A DNA stretch of 64,000 bases. Origin: Gemmatimonadota bacterium (GTDB taxonomy: Bacteria; Gemmatimonadota; Gemmatimonadetes; Longimicrobiales; Gaopeijiaceae). The DNA lies in assembly GCA_028874995.1 (NCBI GenBank), contig JAPPGM010000001.1, forward strand, positions 4,871 through 68,870, given 5' to 3'. Under the pieces are notes generated by a model, which saw only the letters and a program-made list of their open reading frames with translations, was not told the origin of the DNA and did not search any database. A program made the position numbers and the translations under genes. Shown here piece by piece: positions 45,335-55,152 of this stretch; positions within the stretch are counted from its first letter, which is position 1; every line of letters starts with the position of its first letter.

Positions 45335-45956
45335 CGGTCCGATCCCCCCTGGCGGCCCGGCGACGAGCTCGCCACCAGACGGCCACAAGCACGATCGCAA
45401 GTGCCGCCGAAGCCGCAAGGAGGCCCCGGTTGGCCCGCGACATGGTCTCCTTCACCGCATCCAGATTGTCACCCGCCAAGTGCCCCAGGCGTACCAGCGC
45501 CCCGTACCAGATCGCCGACGCCACCGCCAACGGGGGAATCACCCGCCCCCACCCCACCCCCGCCACCCCCGCAAACACCGGCACCAGGGCGCGGAAACCG
45601 GGCAGGAACCGCCCAGCGAAGATCGCGGCCACCCCCCAGCGTGCGTAGAAGGCCTCGAGACGTCGCATCTGTCGCTCGGCCAGCAGGTGGCGTCCCCGCC
45701 CCGAGGTGAAGAACTCCGGTCCGTACCTGCGCCCGACGGCGTAGACCGCCAGGGCACCCGCGACGTTGAAACCCCACACGGCCAGGAAAACCGGTATGGC
45801 ACCCCCCGCACCCAGCCCGGCGATGAAACCGCCCGTCACGATGATCGTGTCCGCCGGCACTACCGGCAGAACGTTCTCGACCGCCGCGCCCACTCCCAGA
45901 ACGACGTACAGAAGGAGCGGCGGCAGGTCGCTCAGAAAGGCGATTGTCTGTTCCAT
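45324..45956 (-). CDS. DedA-family membrane protein
   Basis: 210 residues, about five to six TM segments. Family marks: VENVLPVVPADTIIVTGGF, the AVYAVGRRYG segment and FAGRFLPGFRALVPVFAGVAGVGW (F/Y-x-G-R-F-x-P-x-x-R). DedA proteins are thought to return undecaprenyl phosphate or other lipids across the inner membrane, which would fit an envelope-rich window. 9 nt upstream lies the ispF stop region on the same strand order ispF-DedA-xerD reversed (DedA reads toward xerD). Confidence 0.85.
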   Translation of the reverse strand: MEQTIAFLSDLPPLLLYVVLGVGAAVENVLPVVPADTIIVTGGFIAGLGAGGAIPVFLAVWGFNVAGALAVYAVGRRYGPEFFTSGRGRHLLAERQMRRLEAFYARWGVAAIFAGRFLPGFRALVPVFAGVAGVGWGRVIPPLAVASAIWYGALVRLGHLAGDNLDAVKETMSRANRGLLAASAALAIVLVAVWWRARRRAARGDRTGAA

Positions 45957-45965
45957 CGGGCGGCT

Positions 45966-46496
45966 CTACCCGTCCCCGGACGCACCCGGACCGGAGCGGT
46001 CCGCTGTCCGCCCGCGATCCTCCATGACAAGCGCCACCGCGTGCACGGCAATCCCCTCCCCGCGGCCGATCCACCCCATCTTCTCGTTGGACTTGCCCTT
46101 GACCGACACCGCCTCGGGCGCCACACCCACTCGTTCGGCCAGAAGGCGGCGCAACTCATCGACCCTGGAGCCGATCCTCGGGGTCTCGCAGATGACCGTG
46201 ACGTCCACGTTGCCCACGAGCCAGCCTTCCGTGCGCAGCATCGCCGCTGTCCGCGACAGCAATTTCATCGAGTCGGCACCGCGCCACCGTTCGTCTCCCG
46301 GCGGGAAGTGCGTGCCGATGTCGCCGAGGCAGGTCGCGCCCAGGAGCGCGTCGATCACCGCGTGGGCCAACGCGTCTCCGTCCGAAAAGCCGCTCAAGCC
46401 GGGATGCCCCGGGAAGTGCAGTCCGCCCAAGATGAGTGGACGTGCCGGATCGAACCGGTGGGAATCATAGCCGGTCCCCACTCGGAATGCCGTCAC
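45966..46496 (-). CDS. ispF: 2-C-methyl-D-erythritol 2,4-cyclodiphosphate synthase
   Basis: 176 residues. VGTGYDSHRFDPARPLILGG, GFSDGDALAHAVIDALLGA, LGDIGTHFPP and the late GKSNEKMGWIGRGEGIAV match IspF, a trimeric zinc enzyme of the MEP isoprenoid pathway, supplying precursors for undecaprenyl phosphate and quinones. No ATG fits; the GTG at 46496 directly precedes TAFRVGTGYDSH. The C-terminus has a short extra acidic tail. Confidence 0.93.
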   Translation of the reverse strand: MTAFRVGTGYDSHRFDPARPLILGGLHFPGHPGLSGFSDGDALAHAVIDALLGATCLGDIGTHFPPGDERWRGADSMKLLSRTAAMLRTEGWLVGNVDVTVICETPRIGSRVDELRRLLAERVGVAPEAVSVKGKSNEKMGWIGRGEGIAVHAVALVMEDRGRTADRSGPGASGDG

Positions 46497-46555
46497 GCCG
46501 CCACCCCTGGAAGATCCCACGCGAATCCCGGGTGGAGTCCCTCCACGAGCCGATG

Positions 46556-47818
46556 CTACTCCTCGTATCTCCGGACCACCAGGCAGGCGTTGTGCCCGCC
46601 GAAGCCGAAGGAGTTGCACAGGGCCGCCCTCACGGGGCGCTCGACCGGGCCGTCGTGCGCGTAGTCGAGGTCGCAGGCCTCGTCCTTGTCGCGGAAGTTG
46701 ATGGTCGGCGGAATCCGGCCGTCCCGGCAGGCCATCACGGACATGACCGTCTCGATCGCGCCCGCGGCGCCGAGAAGGTGTCCCGTCATGGACTTGGTGG
46801 ATCCGACCACGATCTCATACGCGCGTGCACCGAGGACGGCCTTGATGGCCGCGGTTTCCGACGGGTCGTTGGCCGGCGTTGAGGTGCCGTGCGCGTTGAT
46901 ATAGTCGATATCGCCGGGGGCGAGCCCCGCGTCGGCGATCGCGGCGTGCATGGCCTCCGCCGCGCCCTCCGCCTCGGGAGGCGGAGCCGTGATGTGGAAG
47001 GCGTCGCCGGTAGCTCCGTAACCGGCCAACTCCCCCAGGACCTCGGCGCCGCGGGCCCGAGCATGCTCCATCTCTTCGAGCACCAGACAGCCCGCGCCCT
47101 CACCGATCACGAAGCCGTCGCGTCCGGCGTCGAAGGGGCGGCTGGCGCCCGCGGGATCATCGTTGCGCCGGGACATGGCCTTCATGGCCGAGAAGCCGGC
47201 GATGCAGATGGGTGTCACCGCCGCTTCGGCACCACCGGCGAGCATGATTTCGGCATCGCCCGAGCGGATGTATCGGGCGGCGTCGCCGATCGCATGCGCG
47301 GCCGATGCGCACGCGGACACCGTGGCGTAGTTGGGTCCCCGCAGTCCGTACCGGATCGAGACGAGCCCGGCGATGATGTCGGGTATGAACATGGGGATGA
47401 AGAACGGGCTCACCCTGCCGGGCCCCCTGTCCTTCAGGATGTTGCAGTTCGCCTCCAGGGTGATGATCCCCCCCACACCACTCCCCAGGATCACGCCGAA
47501 GTCGGTTGGAGAGCATCCGGGCGGAGGGCCGGAAAGTCCCGCCGAGTCCATGGCCTCACCGGCGGCGGCGACGCCGAGCTGTGCGAAGCGGTCGTAACGG
47601 CGGGCTTCCTTCCGGGACATGTGGTTCAGCGGATCGAAGCCCTCGATCTCGCACGCGATTCGGGTCGCGTAACCCTCGGCGTCGAATGCGGTGATCGGAC
47701 CCCCGCCCGGTGTTCCCGCGAGGAGCGCTTCCCAGCTCGACTCCGCATCCGGGCCGACCGGGGTCACCATTCCGATTCCGGTGATCGCAACCCTGCGCCC
47801 GTGTCCGCCTTTACCCAT
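46556..47818 (-). CDS. fabF: Beta-ketoacyl-ACP synthase II
   Basis: 420 residues. Thiolase fold with catalytic Cys in VSACASAAHAIGDA, His in NAHGTSTPANDPSE and His in NSFGFGGHNACLV. Elongates acyl-ACP with malonyl-ACP. Length and motifs are those of FabF. It follows acpP in the direction of transcription by 83 nt, within the fab cluster. Confidence 0.95.
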   Translation of the reverse strand: MGKGGHGRRVAITGIGMVTPVGPDAESSWEALLAGTPGGGPITAFDAEGYATRIACEIEGFDPLNHMSRKEARRYDRFAQLGVAAAGEAMDSAGLSGPPPGCSPTDFGVILGSGVGGIITLEANCNILKDRGPGRVSPFFIPMFIPDIIAGLVSIRYGLRGPNYATVSACASAAHAIGDAARYIRSGDAEIMLAGGAEAAVTPICIAGFSAMKAMSRRNDDPAGASRPFDAGRDGFVIGEGAGCLVLEEMEHARARGAEVLGELAGYGATGDAFHITAPPPEAEGAAEAMHAAIADAGLAPGDIDYINAHGTSTPANDPSETAAIKAVLGARAYEIVVGSTKSMTGHLLGAAGAIETVMSVMACRDGRIPPTINFRDKDEACDLDYAHDGPVERPVRAALCNSFGFGGHNACLVVRRYEE

Positions 47819-47901
47819 GTCCCTCGGTAGCTGTCCGGGACGACTCCCGCGCCGGCCGGCATCCTCCCCGATTCACCGTCGGTTCCGGTTCGGTGCGTTC
47901 G

Positions 47902-48141
47902 CTATTCGGCGTTCTTCTTGATGTAGGAGATGGCGTCGCCAACGGTACGCATCCGCTCGGCGTCCTCATCGGGAATGTCGATCCCGAACTCCTCTTCGAA
48001 CGCCATGACCAACTCGACGGTGTCGAGGGAGTCGGCACCAAGGTCGTCCACGAACGAGGCATCCGAGGTCACCTTGTCGGCTTCGACCCCGAGCTCCTCG
48101 ACGATGATCTCCTTGACCCTGGCTTCCGTTGTGTCGGACAT
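47902..48141 (-). CDS. acpP: Acyl carrier protein (housekeeping)
   Basis: 79 residues. The phosphopantetheine site is [30 protein letters not shown], the standard AcpP sequence. Carries acyl chains for FabD/G/H/F and PlsX in the same cluster. ATG at 48141. Confidence 0.96.
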   Translation of the reverse strand: MSDTTEARVKEIIVEELGVEADKVTSDASFVDDLGADSLDTVELVMAFEEEFGIDIPDEDAERMRTVGDAISYIKKNAE

Positions 48142-48206
48142 GCTCTTCTCTCCATACGGTTGGTGTAGGCACGGAAGGGCGGACAACCAACCCGATGCCG
48201 AACCGG

Positions 48207-48956
48207 CTATTGCATCGTCATGCCGCCGTCAACCGCGATGATCTGGCCCGTAATGTAACCCGCCCCCGGCCCCGCAAGGAACCGGACGACTACGGCCACG
48301 TCCGTCGGTTCACCCAGCCGCCCGGCGGGAATCCGGCCCTTCAACTCGTCGACGCTGGCCTGCGGGAGACCGGCGGTCATGTCCGTCCGGATGAACCCGG
48401 GCGCCACCGCGTTGCACCGGACGTTGCGCGACGCCAGCTCTCTCGCGACCGACCTGGTTAGCCCGTGCAACCCTGCCTTGGAGGCGGAATAATTGGCCTG
48501 GCCGGCGTTCCCCATCAGGCCGATGACCGAGGTCACGTTAACGATGGATCCGGCGCGGCGCTTCATCATTCCCCGGGTCACGGCCCGAATCATGTTGAAG
48601 GCGCCACCGAGATTCGTGTCGATCACCCGGGACCAGTCGTCGTCCTTGAGGCGCAGTACGATGTTGTCGCGGGTGATCCCGGCGTTGTTCACCAGGATCG
48701 TCACGGGGCCCTGCCCGGACTCGACGGCGCGAACCGTTTTCGTGCAGGCGCGTGAATCGGCGATGTCACACGAGTAGGCGGCGTGGCCGTCGCCCTCCAG
48801 TTCGGCGGCGGCGGCCGCCGCCCGCTCACCGTCCCGCGCGACGACCGCGACACGGGCGCCTGCGCGGGCCAGTTCGTGGGCGATCCCCAGCCCGATGCCG
48901 CGCGATCCGCCAGTCACGATTGCCACACCCCCAGCGAGTTCCGCGGTGTCGGTCAT
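48207..48956 (-). CDS. fabG: 3-oxoacyl-ACP reductase
   Basis: 249 residues, short-chain dehydrogenase: [12 protein letters not shown] (cofactor loop), NNAG, catalytic Ser in [14 protein letters not shown], and YSASKAG (YxxxK). Reduces beta-ketoacyl-ACP with NADPH. ATG overlaps the fabD stop. Confidence 0.95.
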   Translation of the reverse strand: MTDTAELAGGVAIVTGGSRGIGLGIAHELARAGARVAVVARDGERAAAAAAELEGDGHAAYSCDIADSRACTKTVRAVESGQGPVTILVNNAGITRDNIVLRLKDDDWSRVIDTNLGGAFNMIRAVTRGMMKRRAGSIVNVTSVIGLMGNAGQANYSASKAGLHGLTRSVARELASRNVRCNAVAPGFIRTDMTAGLPQASVDELKGRIPAGRLGEPTDVAVVVRFLAGPGAGYITGQIIAVDGGMTMQ

Positions 48957-49882
48957 GTACGTTGCTCCAGTGATTCGATGGACCCGGGCGTTCCCAGGGC
49001 CAAGGTAGGTATACCTCTGGCGTTTCGCCGGTTCAAGCCCGCGAGAACCTTGCCGGGGCCCAGCTCCGCGAACCGGGAGGCACCCAGGGACCGCAACGCC
49101 TCGACGCATTCGATCCAGCGAACGGGCGCCGTCAGCTGCCGCACGAGCAGCTCGCGGATGCGGTCCGGGTCGTCGACCGCCCGGGCGGTGACGTTGGACA
49201 CGACGGGAAAGGACGGTCGACGGAAGCGAATCCCGTTGAGGGCCGCGGCGAACTGCTCCGCGGCGGGTCCCATGAGGGGCGAATGAAAGGCGGCGGAAAC
49301 CTTCAGCGGCATGATCCTCCTGGCGCCCCGGCTCTTGGCTGCCGTTGCCACCCAGCTGATGCCCCAGACATCGCCGCTGACCACAACCTGACCGTCTGCG
49401 TTGAGGTTCGCTGCAACCAGAGTGTGCCCCTGCCGCTCTGCCTCCCGGCAGAGTTCGTCCACCCTGTCCACCCCCAGACCCAGGATCGCCGCCATGGTGC
49501 CGGGCGTCTCCTCGCCAGCTCGGGCCATAAGTTGTCCACGGCGTCGTACCGCACGCAGTCCGTCGGCGAACGAGTAGGTGCCGGCGGCCGCGTGCGCGGA
49601 CAGTTCTCCCAGGGAATGCCCCGCGGCCCCGGCCACCGTCCCGATGCGGGCCCGCACCACCCGGTAGGCAGCCACGGAGTGCACGAAAAGCGCCGGCTGG
49701 GCATTCTCGGTCGCGGTCAGGACCTCCTCCGGACCCTCCCATGCGAGCCCGGACAACCCGAACCCCAGAGTATCGTCCGCCTCCGCGAAGGTATCCCGCG
49801 CCTCCGCAAAACGCTCGGCCAGCGCCTGTCCCATTCCGACATGCTGGGAACCCTGGCCTGGAAAGAGAAGCCCGGTCTTCAC
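48953..49882 (-). CDS. fabD: Malonyl-CoA:ACP transacylase
   Basis: About 309 residues. LLFPGQGSQHVGMG, catalytic Ser in GHSLGELSAHAAAG, His in SAAFHSPLM, and ELGPGKVLAGL. I choose the GTG at 49882 (MKTGLLFPGQGSQ), which matches the family N-terminus; a GTG at 49990 coupled to the fabH stop would add a 36-residue low-complexity leader. Confidence 0.93.
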   Translation of the reverse strand: MKTGLLFPGQGSQHVGMGQALAERFAEARDTFAEADDTLGFGLSGLAWEGPEEVLTATENAQPALFVHSVAAYRVVRARIGTVAGAAGHSLGELSAHAAAGTYSFADGLRAVRRRGQLMARAGEETPGTMAAILGLGVDRVDELCREAERQGHTLVAANLNADGQVVVSGDVWGISWVATAAKSRGARRIMPLKVSAAFHSPLMGPAAEQFAAALNGIRFRRPSFPVVSNVTARAVDDPDRIRELLVRQLTAPVRWIECVEALRSLGASRFAELGPGKVLAGLNRRNARGIPTLALGTPGSIESLEQRT

Positions 49883-49989
49883 GGGAGAAGACCGGTCCGC
49901 TGCCGGGTCGGCGGGTCCGGCTCGATCCGCCACCGCTGGTCCCACCGCCGATCTGCCGGCGACCTCCCCGGATCGCCCTCCGGTGGTCA

Positions 49990-50985
49990 CTACCAACGCA
50001 TCGCCATGGCGCCCCAGGTGAGGCCGGCGCCGAATGATGTCATGAGAACCAGAGAACCCGGCGCGATCAGCCCTTCCTCTTCAGCCTCGTCCAGGCCGAC
50101 GGGGATCGTCGCCGACGAGATGTTGCCGTAACGGTCGAGGTTGACGAATACCTTCTCCATCGGGATTCGCGAATACCTGGCCGTGGACTCGATGATGCGG
50201 ATGTTGGCCTGGTGGGGCACCATGATGTCTACCTTATCCGCGTCCAGACCGGCCTCACGGAGAACGGTCTTTCCAGCTTTCGCCATGGATCGCACGGCCG
50301 ACTTGAACACCTCGCGGCCGGACATCTGCATCAGGTGTTCCTTCTCGCGCAGGACCGTCTCGTCCAGGGGCCGCGCGGCCCCTCCGGCCGGACGCTGCAA
50401 CAGGTCGGCCATGTCGCCGTCGGAGCGGTGGAAGCTGGAGAGGATCCCTTCCCCGTTCTCGGAAGGCTGAACGACCACGGCTCCGGCGCCGTCGCCGAAG
50501 AGGACGCAGGTGGCCCGGTCCTCCCAGTTCAGAATGGACGACATCTTCTCGGAGGACACGACCAGCACCACCTCGCCACGCCCCGCCGCCACGTATCCTT
50601 CGGCCATCGACAGCGCGTACAGGAAGCCCGTGCACGCGGCGTGAAGGTCGAAGGCCAGGGAACTCCGCGAAGCGCCGATGCGCGACTGGACCTCGCAGGC
50701 GGTCGAGGGCAGCCAACGGTCGGGCGTCGCGGTCGTGACGATGATCAGGTCCACGTCGGAGGGCTCGAGTCCGGCTTTGGCAAGAGCGCGGTGGGCCGCC
50801 CGAGCGCCCATTTCGGTCGTGGTTTCCTCCTCGGCCGCGATCCTGCGCTCGACGATTCCCGTGCGTTCCCGAATCCAGGAGTCGCTGGTGTCGACCATGC
50901 GTTCCAGATCCGCATTGGTCATCACACGGTCCGGCAGATACCTGGCGGCGGCCGAGATCTTTGCAACTGGGGCCCGTGCCTTCAT
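49990..50985 (-). CDS. fabH: Beta-ketoacyl-ACP synthase III
   Basis: 331 residues. Catalytic Cys in HAACTGFLYAL, His in VPHQANIRI, Asn in YGNISSATIP. Starts fatty-acid synthesis from acyl-CoA and malonyl-ACP. ATG overlaps the plsX stop (ATGA). Confidence 0.96.
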   Translation of the reverse strand: MKARAPVAKISAAARYLPDRVMTNADLERMVDTSDSWIRERTGIVERRIAAEEETTTEMGARAAHRALAKAGLEPSDVDLIIVTTATPDRWLPSTACEVQSRIGASRSSLAFDLHAACTGFLYALSMAEGYVAAGRGEVVLVVSSEKMSSILNWEDRATCVLFGDGAGAVVVQPSENGEGILSSFHRSDGDMADLLQRPAGGAARPLDETVLREKEHLMQMSGREVFKSAVRSMAKAGKTVLREAGLDADKVDIMVPHQANIRIIESTARYSRIPMEKVFVNLDRYGNISSATIPVGLDEAEEEGLIAPGSLVLMTSFGAGLTWGAMAMRW

Positions 50986-51962
50986 ACCTGGCTCTCTCTG
51001 GCCGCGGCGAGATCCCGCGCCATGTGTGCGACCATGCCGCTCCGTACGGCACGCGCGGCCACGCCGATTCCCGCCTTGATCGCCCGCGGAGAAGACCGCC
51101 CGTGGCAGATCACGCTCACGCCGTTGACGCCCAGGAGAGGCGCACCGCCGTGCTCGGCGTAGTCGAGATCGCGCAGCCGGTCCTGAATCTCCTCACGAAG
51201 CCCGTTCCCGCGCAAACCGGGAGGCGCGAGCTTGCGGACCACGAACGCAGCCACCGATTCGTAGAACTTCAGCAGGATGTTCCCGGTAAAGCCGTCGCAA
51301 ACCGCAACATCGCAGGCGTGCCGCAGGATGTCGCCGCCCTCGACGTTGCCGACGAAGTTGAGGCCGCTGCCCGCCAGGAGTCTGTATGCCGCCTGGAGCA
51401 CCTCGGTTCCCTTCTCGGACTCGGTTCCCACGTTCAGCAACCCGACCCTCGGGCTTTCGAGTCCCTGGAGGTCCTGCATGTAGATTGCGCCGAGACGCGC
51501 GAATTCCACCAGCTGACGGGGTTTGCACTCGATATTGGCTCCCACGTCCGCCACCAGGGTCGGTCCGTGATCGGTCGGAAACACGGTGGCGACGGGCGGG
51601 CGGTCCACGCCGCGGAGTGGGCGCAGCAACACCACCGACGCCGCCATGACGGCACCGGTCGAGCCCGCCGACACGAAGGCGTCGGCATCTCCCGCCTTCT
51701 GAAGGCTGAGCCCCACATTGATGGAGGATCCGGGCCTGCGAAGGGCGGATGTCGGCGTGTCCGAGGCCATGACGCGATCCGGTGCATGGACCACGGTGAT
51801 CCGGTTCCTGCGAGGAAAGCGGCTCAAGGCACCGGCGATGGCGGTCCTGTCACCCACCAGCAGGACGTGCACGCCGACATCGGCTTCCACGGCGGCTACG
51901 GCACCTTCAACCTCGCTGGAGGGGGCGTCATCCGTCCCCATCGCGTCGAGTGCGATCCTCAT
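50982..51962 (-). CDS. plsX: Phosphate acyltransferase PlsX
   Basis: 326 residues. RIALDAMGTDDAPSSEVEGAV at the N-terminus, then GSTGAVMAAS, TLVADVGANIECKP, LLNVGTESEKGTE, FVGNVEGGDIL and CDGFTGNILLKFYE, all PlsX motifs. Makes acyl phosphate from acyl-ACP for phospholipid synthesis. Between rpmF and fabH, the usual order. Confidence 0.95.
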   Translation of the reverse strand: MRIALDAMGTDDAPSSEVEGAVAAVEADVGVHVLLVGDRTAIAGALSRFPRRNRITVVHAPDRVMASDTPTSALRRPGSSINVGLSLQKAGDADAFVSAGSTGAVMAASVVLLRPLRGVDRPPVATVFPTDHGPTLVADVGANIECKPRQLVEFARLGAIYMQDLQGLESPRVGLLNVGTESEKGTEVLQAAYRLLAGSGLNFVGNVEGGDILRHACDVAVCDGFTGNILLKFYESVAAFVVRKLAPPGLRGNGLREEIQDRLRDLDYAEHGGAPLLGVNGVSVICHGRSSPRAIKAGIGVAARAVRSGMVAHMARDLAAARESQV

Positions 51963-51998
51963 GGGAAGCCAGATCTGACGGGGGGCAAGTCGGCCCGG

Positions 51999-52181
51999 CT
52001 ACTCGTCGGCGACTTCGAAGACCGCCTTCCCCCGGTATACGCCCGAGGTGGGACAGACCCGGTGGCGGAGCTTCGGATCACCGGTTTGGGAACAGGTCGC
52101 CAGCGTAGCTTCCGCCGCCTTGTAGTGGGTACGCCGCTTCCGCTTCCTCTGCTTGGACACCCGCTTCTTGGGAACGGCCAT
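51999..52181 (-). CDS. rpmF: 50S ribosomal protein L32
   Basis: 60 residues: MAVPKKRVSKQRKRKRRTHYKA is the L32 N-terminus. One zinc-knuckle-type cysteine pair is incomplete (CSQTGD and CPTSG single cysteines), so zinc binding is doubtful. ATG at 52181; 11 nt downstream of the YceD-like gene. Confidence 0.95.
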   Translation of the reverse strand: MAVPKKRVSKQRKRKRRTHYKAAEATLATCSQTGDPKLRHRVCPTSGVYRGKAVFEVADE

Positions 52182-52192
52182 GAGATGTCTTC

Positions 52193-52705
52193 CTAGTCGG
52201 TTTTCAGGGATTGAAGGACCGACCACCGGGGGTCGATGCCGGAACCGGTCTCTTCAGCGATTTGGTTGAAACGTTCCACGGGGTCGCCGCACTCGACGCA
52301 ACGACCGTCTTCTTCGTTCGGCAGAAGGTAACGAGGTACCTCCAGCACGATTTCCTCCCGGATCGCATCCGTCAGGTCCAGCATCGTCTGCTGGTACGCG
52401 ATGGTCCGCACATCCGGGTCCGCCGCCTCCCACCCGTCGGCCGGTGTGTAGACGAGGGTGAGCGGCCGCGTCACCACGACCTTCAGTTGTTCCAGGCAAC
52501 GACTGCAATCGTAAAGCAGCGCGGCCTCCCAGGAGCCGCTCACGACGACGCCTCCCTCGGCTGTCGCCGCGACCGAACCCGAAATCCGAACCGGGTCCGC
52601 AAGGGTCAGCTGGGTGCCGGTCCAAACTTCGGTGTCCGAGTCGATCCGTGCCTTCAGGGGGAGCGTTCGGCTTCGCCGCAGATGCCGCAGATCGATGCGC
52701 AACAT
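52193..52705 (-). CDS. DUF177 / YceD-family protein
   Basis: 170 residues. CSRCLEQLKVVVTRPLTLVYTP and the later CVECGDPVERFNQIAEETGSGIDPRWSVLQSLK carry the conserved cysteine pairs and the C-terminal DPRWxxL signature of DUF177. Nearly always next to rpmF; YceD has been linked to 23S rRNA accumulation. Leads the yceD-rpmF-plsX-fab run. Confidence 0.9.
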   Translation of the reverse strand: MLRIDLRHLRRSRTLPLKARIDSDTEVWTGTQLTLADPVRISGSVAATAEGGVVVSGSWEAALLYDCSRCLEQLKVVVTRPLTLVYTPADGWEAADPDVRTIAYQQTMLDLTDAIREEIVLEVPRYLLPNEEDGRCVECGDPVERFNQIAEETGSGIDPRWSVLQSLKTD

Positions 52706-52807
52706 AGACCTCTATTGTAGACAGAGCGAACGAGTTCAGTCAATCCGTGTCGGCGGCACTCTTCCCGGCACCCGAATGCGGCAGGGAAGCCGCCCCCACG
52801 GAGGCCG

Positions 52808-53224
52808 CTATCCCACCCGGTCGCACTCCGGGAAGAAGAACCCGATCTCCCGGCGGGCATTCTCGTCCGAGTCGGAACCGTGTATGGCGTTTCGTTCCTT
52901 CGACTCCGCGTAGAGCGCCCGCACCGTGCCGGGGTCCGCCTCGGCCGGGTCCGTGGCTCCGATGACCTGGCGCAGCCGGCGCACCGCGTCGGGCGCCTCG
53001 AGGGCCATGGGGATGCAGGGACCCGACGTCATGAACGCGACCAGGGATTCGTAGAATGGCCGCTCGCGGTGGACGTCGTAGAAGGACCGGGCCTGGGCGG
53101 GGGTCATTGTCATCAGGCGCGCGGCCCTGAGTGTGAAACCGGCGGATTCGAGCTGGGCGATGATCCGGCCGGCCGTGCCGTTTCCAACGGCATCGGGCTT
53201 GATGATGGTGAGCGTCTGGCTCAT
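52808..53224 (-). CDS. ndk: Nucleoside diphosphate kinase
   Basis: 138 residues. QTLTIIKPDAVGNG at the start and the active-site histidine in NAIHGSDSDENARREIGFFF. Transfers the gamma-phosphate among NTPs. Length is normal. 62 nt downstream of the CBS gene. Confidence 0.95.
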   Translation of the reverse strand: MSQTLTIIKPDAVGNGTAGRIIAQLESAGFTLRAARLMTMTPAQARSFYDVHRERPFYESLVAFMTSGPCIPMALEAPDAVRRLRQVIGATDPAEADPGTVRALYAESKERNAIHGSDSDENARREIGFFFPECDRVG

Positions 53225-53286
53225 GGGGTTTCCTGGTGAAAGATGTACCGCCGCTCGAACGCCGGGCGGGGTCCGCCCACGGATTC

Positions 53287-54120
53287 CTAGATGATAATCG
53301 CCTCGGCGAAGGCCCGCATGACCGTGCCGCGTGTCAGGAAACCGATGATCTCTCCGTCCCGCACGACCGGCAGCATCGAAACACCTCGCGCAATCATCGA
53401 CCTGCTGGCGACCAGGAGCGATTCGTCCTCGGATACGCAGAGCACGGATCGCGTCATCAGATCGCGGGCCAGCGGCGCCGTCCTTCCGGCTACGCTTCCG
53501 GACTCGCGACCGGACAGCGTGTAGGTCAGCACATCGGCGATCGTGATGACGCCCAACAGTTCATGATTGGCGCCCACGACGGGGAGCGCGGCCACCCCAC
53601 GGCGCATCATGAGCTGCTGGATCTCCGTCATCGGAGAGTCGGGGTAGATCCGATAGCTCAGGGGCGTGAGGACATCCTCTACCGTGACTTTGGTATGTAT
53701 GTTGCTTTCCAAAAACGTCTTAGATGATATGATTTCCTGTATTGCATGAGTATCTGATTCGTGCATCGCCACGGACGTTCGCGCAAGAAGCGGCACCAGG
53801 AAGAGATTGACGGAGGGTCTCGGCAGCCCCCATGTCACCCACGTCGCGCGGGCCGGAGGTCCCCCCTCTTCCCCACGCTTCGCGGCCAGGCACAGGATCA
53901 GACCCGGTGCTACGCCATCTCCGCACAGATCGAGGAGATCCACCCGGCAGGCCAGCGAGCCGAGCCGTGGTGTGCCGCCATCCCGGAGGAGCTGGCTCAC
54001 CGACAGCCGCAACCGGTGCTCCGCATCAAGCCCGGATACATGATTGCACAGGAACTCCCAGGCATCGTTCCCGGAACTCTTCAGGATCGGGGGCCGGGGC
54101 AGAAGCTGGCGCAGTCTCAC
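53287..54120 (-). CDS. CBS-pair protein with a long unrecognised N-terminal extension
   Basis: 277 residues if read from the GTG at 54120, 6 nt after the sucD stop. Residues about 145-277 are a standard CBS pair (VEDVLTPLSYRIYPDSPMTEIQQLMMRRGVAALPVV and ARDLMTRSVLCVSEDESLLVASRSMIARGVSMLPVV), which usually binds adenosine nucleotides. The first 116 residues match nothing I know, and an ATG at 53766 (MHESDTHAIQEII) just before the CBS part could be the true start. An AT-rich patch at about 53690-53766 marks the border between the two parts. Confidence 0.75.
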   Translation of the reverse strand: MRLRQLLPRPPILKSSGNDAWEFLCNHVSGLDAEHRLRLSVSQLLRDGGTPRLGSLACRVDLLDLCGDGVAPGLILCLAAKRGEEGGPPARATWVTWGLPRPSVNLFLVPLLARTSVAMHESDTHAIQEIISSKTFLESNIHTKVTVEDVLTPLSYRIYPDSPMTEIQQLMMRRGVAALPVVGANHELLGVITIADVLTYTLSGRESGSVAGRTAPLARDLMTRSVLCVSEDESLLVASRSMIARGVSMLPVVRDGEIIGFLTRGTVMRAFAEAIII

Positions 54121-54126
54121 GAACCG

Positions 54127-55014
54127 CTACCGCCCCAGCGCTTCTCCAATGAGGCCGGAGATTTCCACGGGGCGCTTCGCGACCTGGATTCCATTTTCCT
54201 CGAACGCCTTTGTCTTTTCCGCGGCTGTACCGGACGATCCGCTGATAATAGCACCCGCGTGACCCATGCGCGTCCCCGGCGGGGCCGTTCGGCCGGCGAT
54301 GAACCCGACGACCGGGATGTCGAGGTTCGCGCTGACCCATTCGGCGGCCTCCTGCTCGGCGGTTCCGCCGATCTCTCCGATCAGGACCACTGCTTCGGTA
54401 TCCGGATCCTCGGCGAAGGCGGCCAGGCAATCCACAAAGCTGGTCCCGATAAGGGGATCGCCGCCGATTCCCACGCAGGTGGTTTGGCCGAGACCGGCCC
54501 GGGTCAGGTGGTGCACGGCCTCGTAGGTGAGGGTCCCGGACCGCGAAATCAGCCCGACCGGCCCCGGGGTCACGATTCGGCCCGGAATGATCCCCAGCGT
54601 GGTCTTCCCCGGACAGATGATGCCGGGACAGTTGGGACCGAGCACGCGGCTCCCGCGGTCACGGGCCAGCGCGTGGGCACGGGTCATGTCCAGAACGGGA
54701 ATCCCCTCGGTCACGCACACGATGAACCTCACCCCCGCATCGGCGGCCTCCATGATCGCGCTCGCCGCGAAGGCAGGGGGGACGTAGACGACCGAACAGT
54801 CGGCGCCCGTCTCGGCCACCGCGTCGGCGACTGTGTCGAAGACCGGCACGGCCCGGCCATCCAGTCCCGCAAAATCGCGGCCGCCCTTGCCGGGCGTCAC
54901 CCCCGCGACCACGCGGGTGCCGTACGCCATCATCTGGCGCGTGTGGAAGGAACCGTCCCGGCCGGTGATCCCCTGGACCACGACCCGGCTGTTCCCGTCA
55001 ACGAATATCGACAT
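54127..55014 (-). CDS. sucD: Succinate-CoA ligase, alpha subunit
   Basis: 295 residues. Rossmann CoA-binding domain ([18 protein letters not shown]), [20 protein letters not shown] and the phosphohistidine loop [10 protein letters not shown]. Works with SucC in the TCA cycle, making ATP or GTP from succinyl-CoA. ATG at 55014. Separated from sucC by 267 nt of repeat-containing DNA. Confidence 0.95.
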   Translation of the reverse strand: MSIFVDGNSRVVVQGITGRDGSFHTRQMMAYGTRVVAGVTPGKGGRDFAGLDGRAVPVFDTVADAVAETGADCSVVYVPPAFAASAIMEAADAGVRFIVCVTEGIPVLDMTRAHALARDRGSRVLGPNCPGIICPGKTTLGIIPGRIVTPGPVGLISRSGTLTYEAVHHLTRAGLGQTTCVGIGGDPLIGTSFVDCLAAFAEDPDTEAVVLIGEIGGTAEQEAAEWVSANLDIPVVGFIAGRTAPPGTRMGHAGAIISGSSGTAAEKTKAFEENGIQVAKRPVEISGLIGEALGR

Positions 55015-55078
55015 GAGTCTCCCTGCAGTCCGTGGACAAGGCCCAGCGAGCACCGAGAGCGGCGAGGCGCCGGGCTGG

Positions 55079-55143
55079 CAAGGCGCGAGGAGGGGGGAAT
55101 AGCGGCGCTATTCGCCCGGGAAGCAACGCAGAGCGAAGCCTTG
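55079..55143. repeat. Intergenic palindromic (REP-like) element between sucC and sucD
   Basis: Outer arms CAAGGC (55079-55084) and GCCTTG (55138-55143) enclose a perfect 17-nt palindrome GAATAGCG-G-CGCTATTC (55097-55113). On the left are further GCGAG/CGGCG-rich repeats. It looks like a short interspersed palindromic element; copy number cannot be judged from this window. Confidence 0.55.
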
Positions 55144-55152
55144 GAGTGACAA

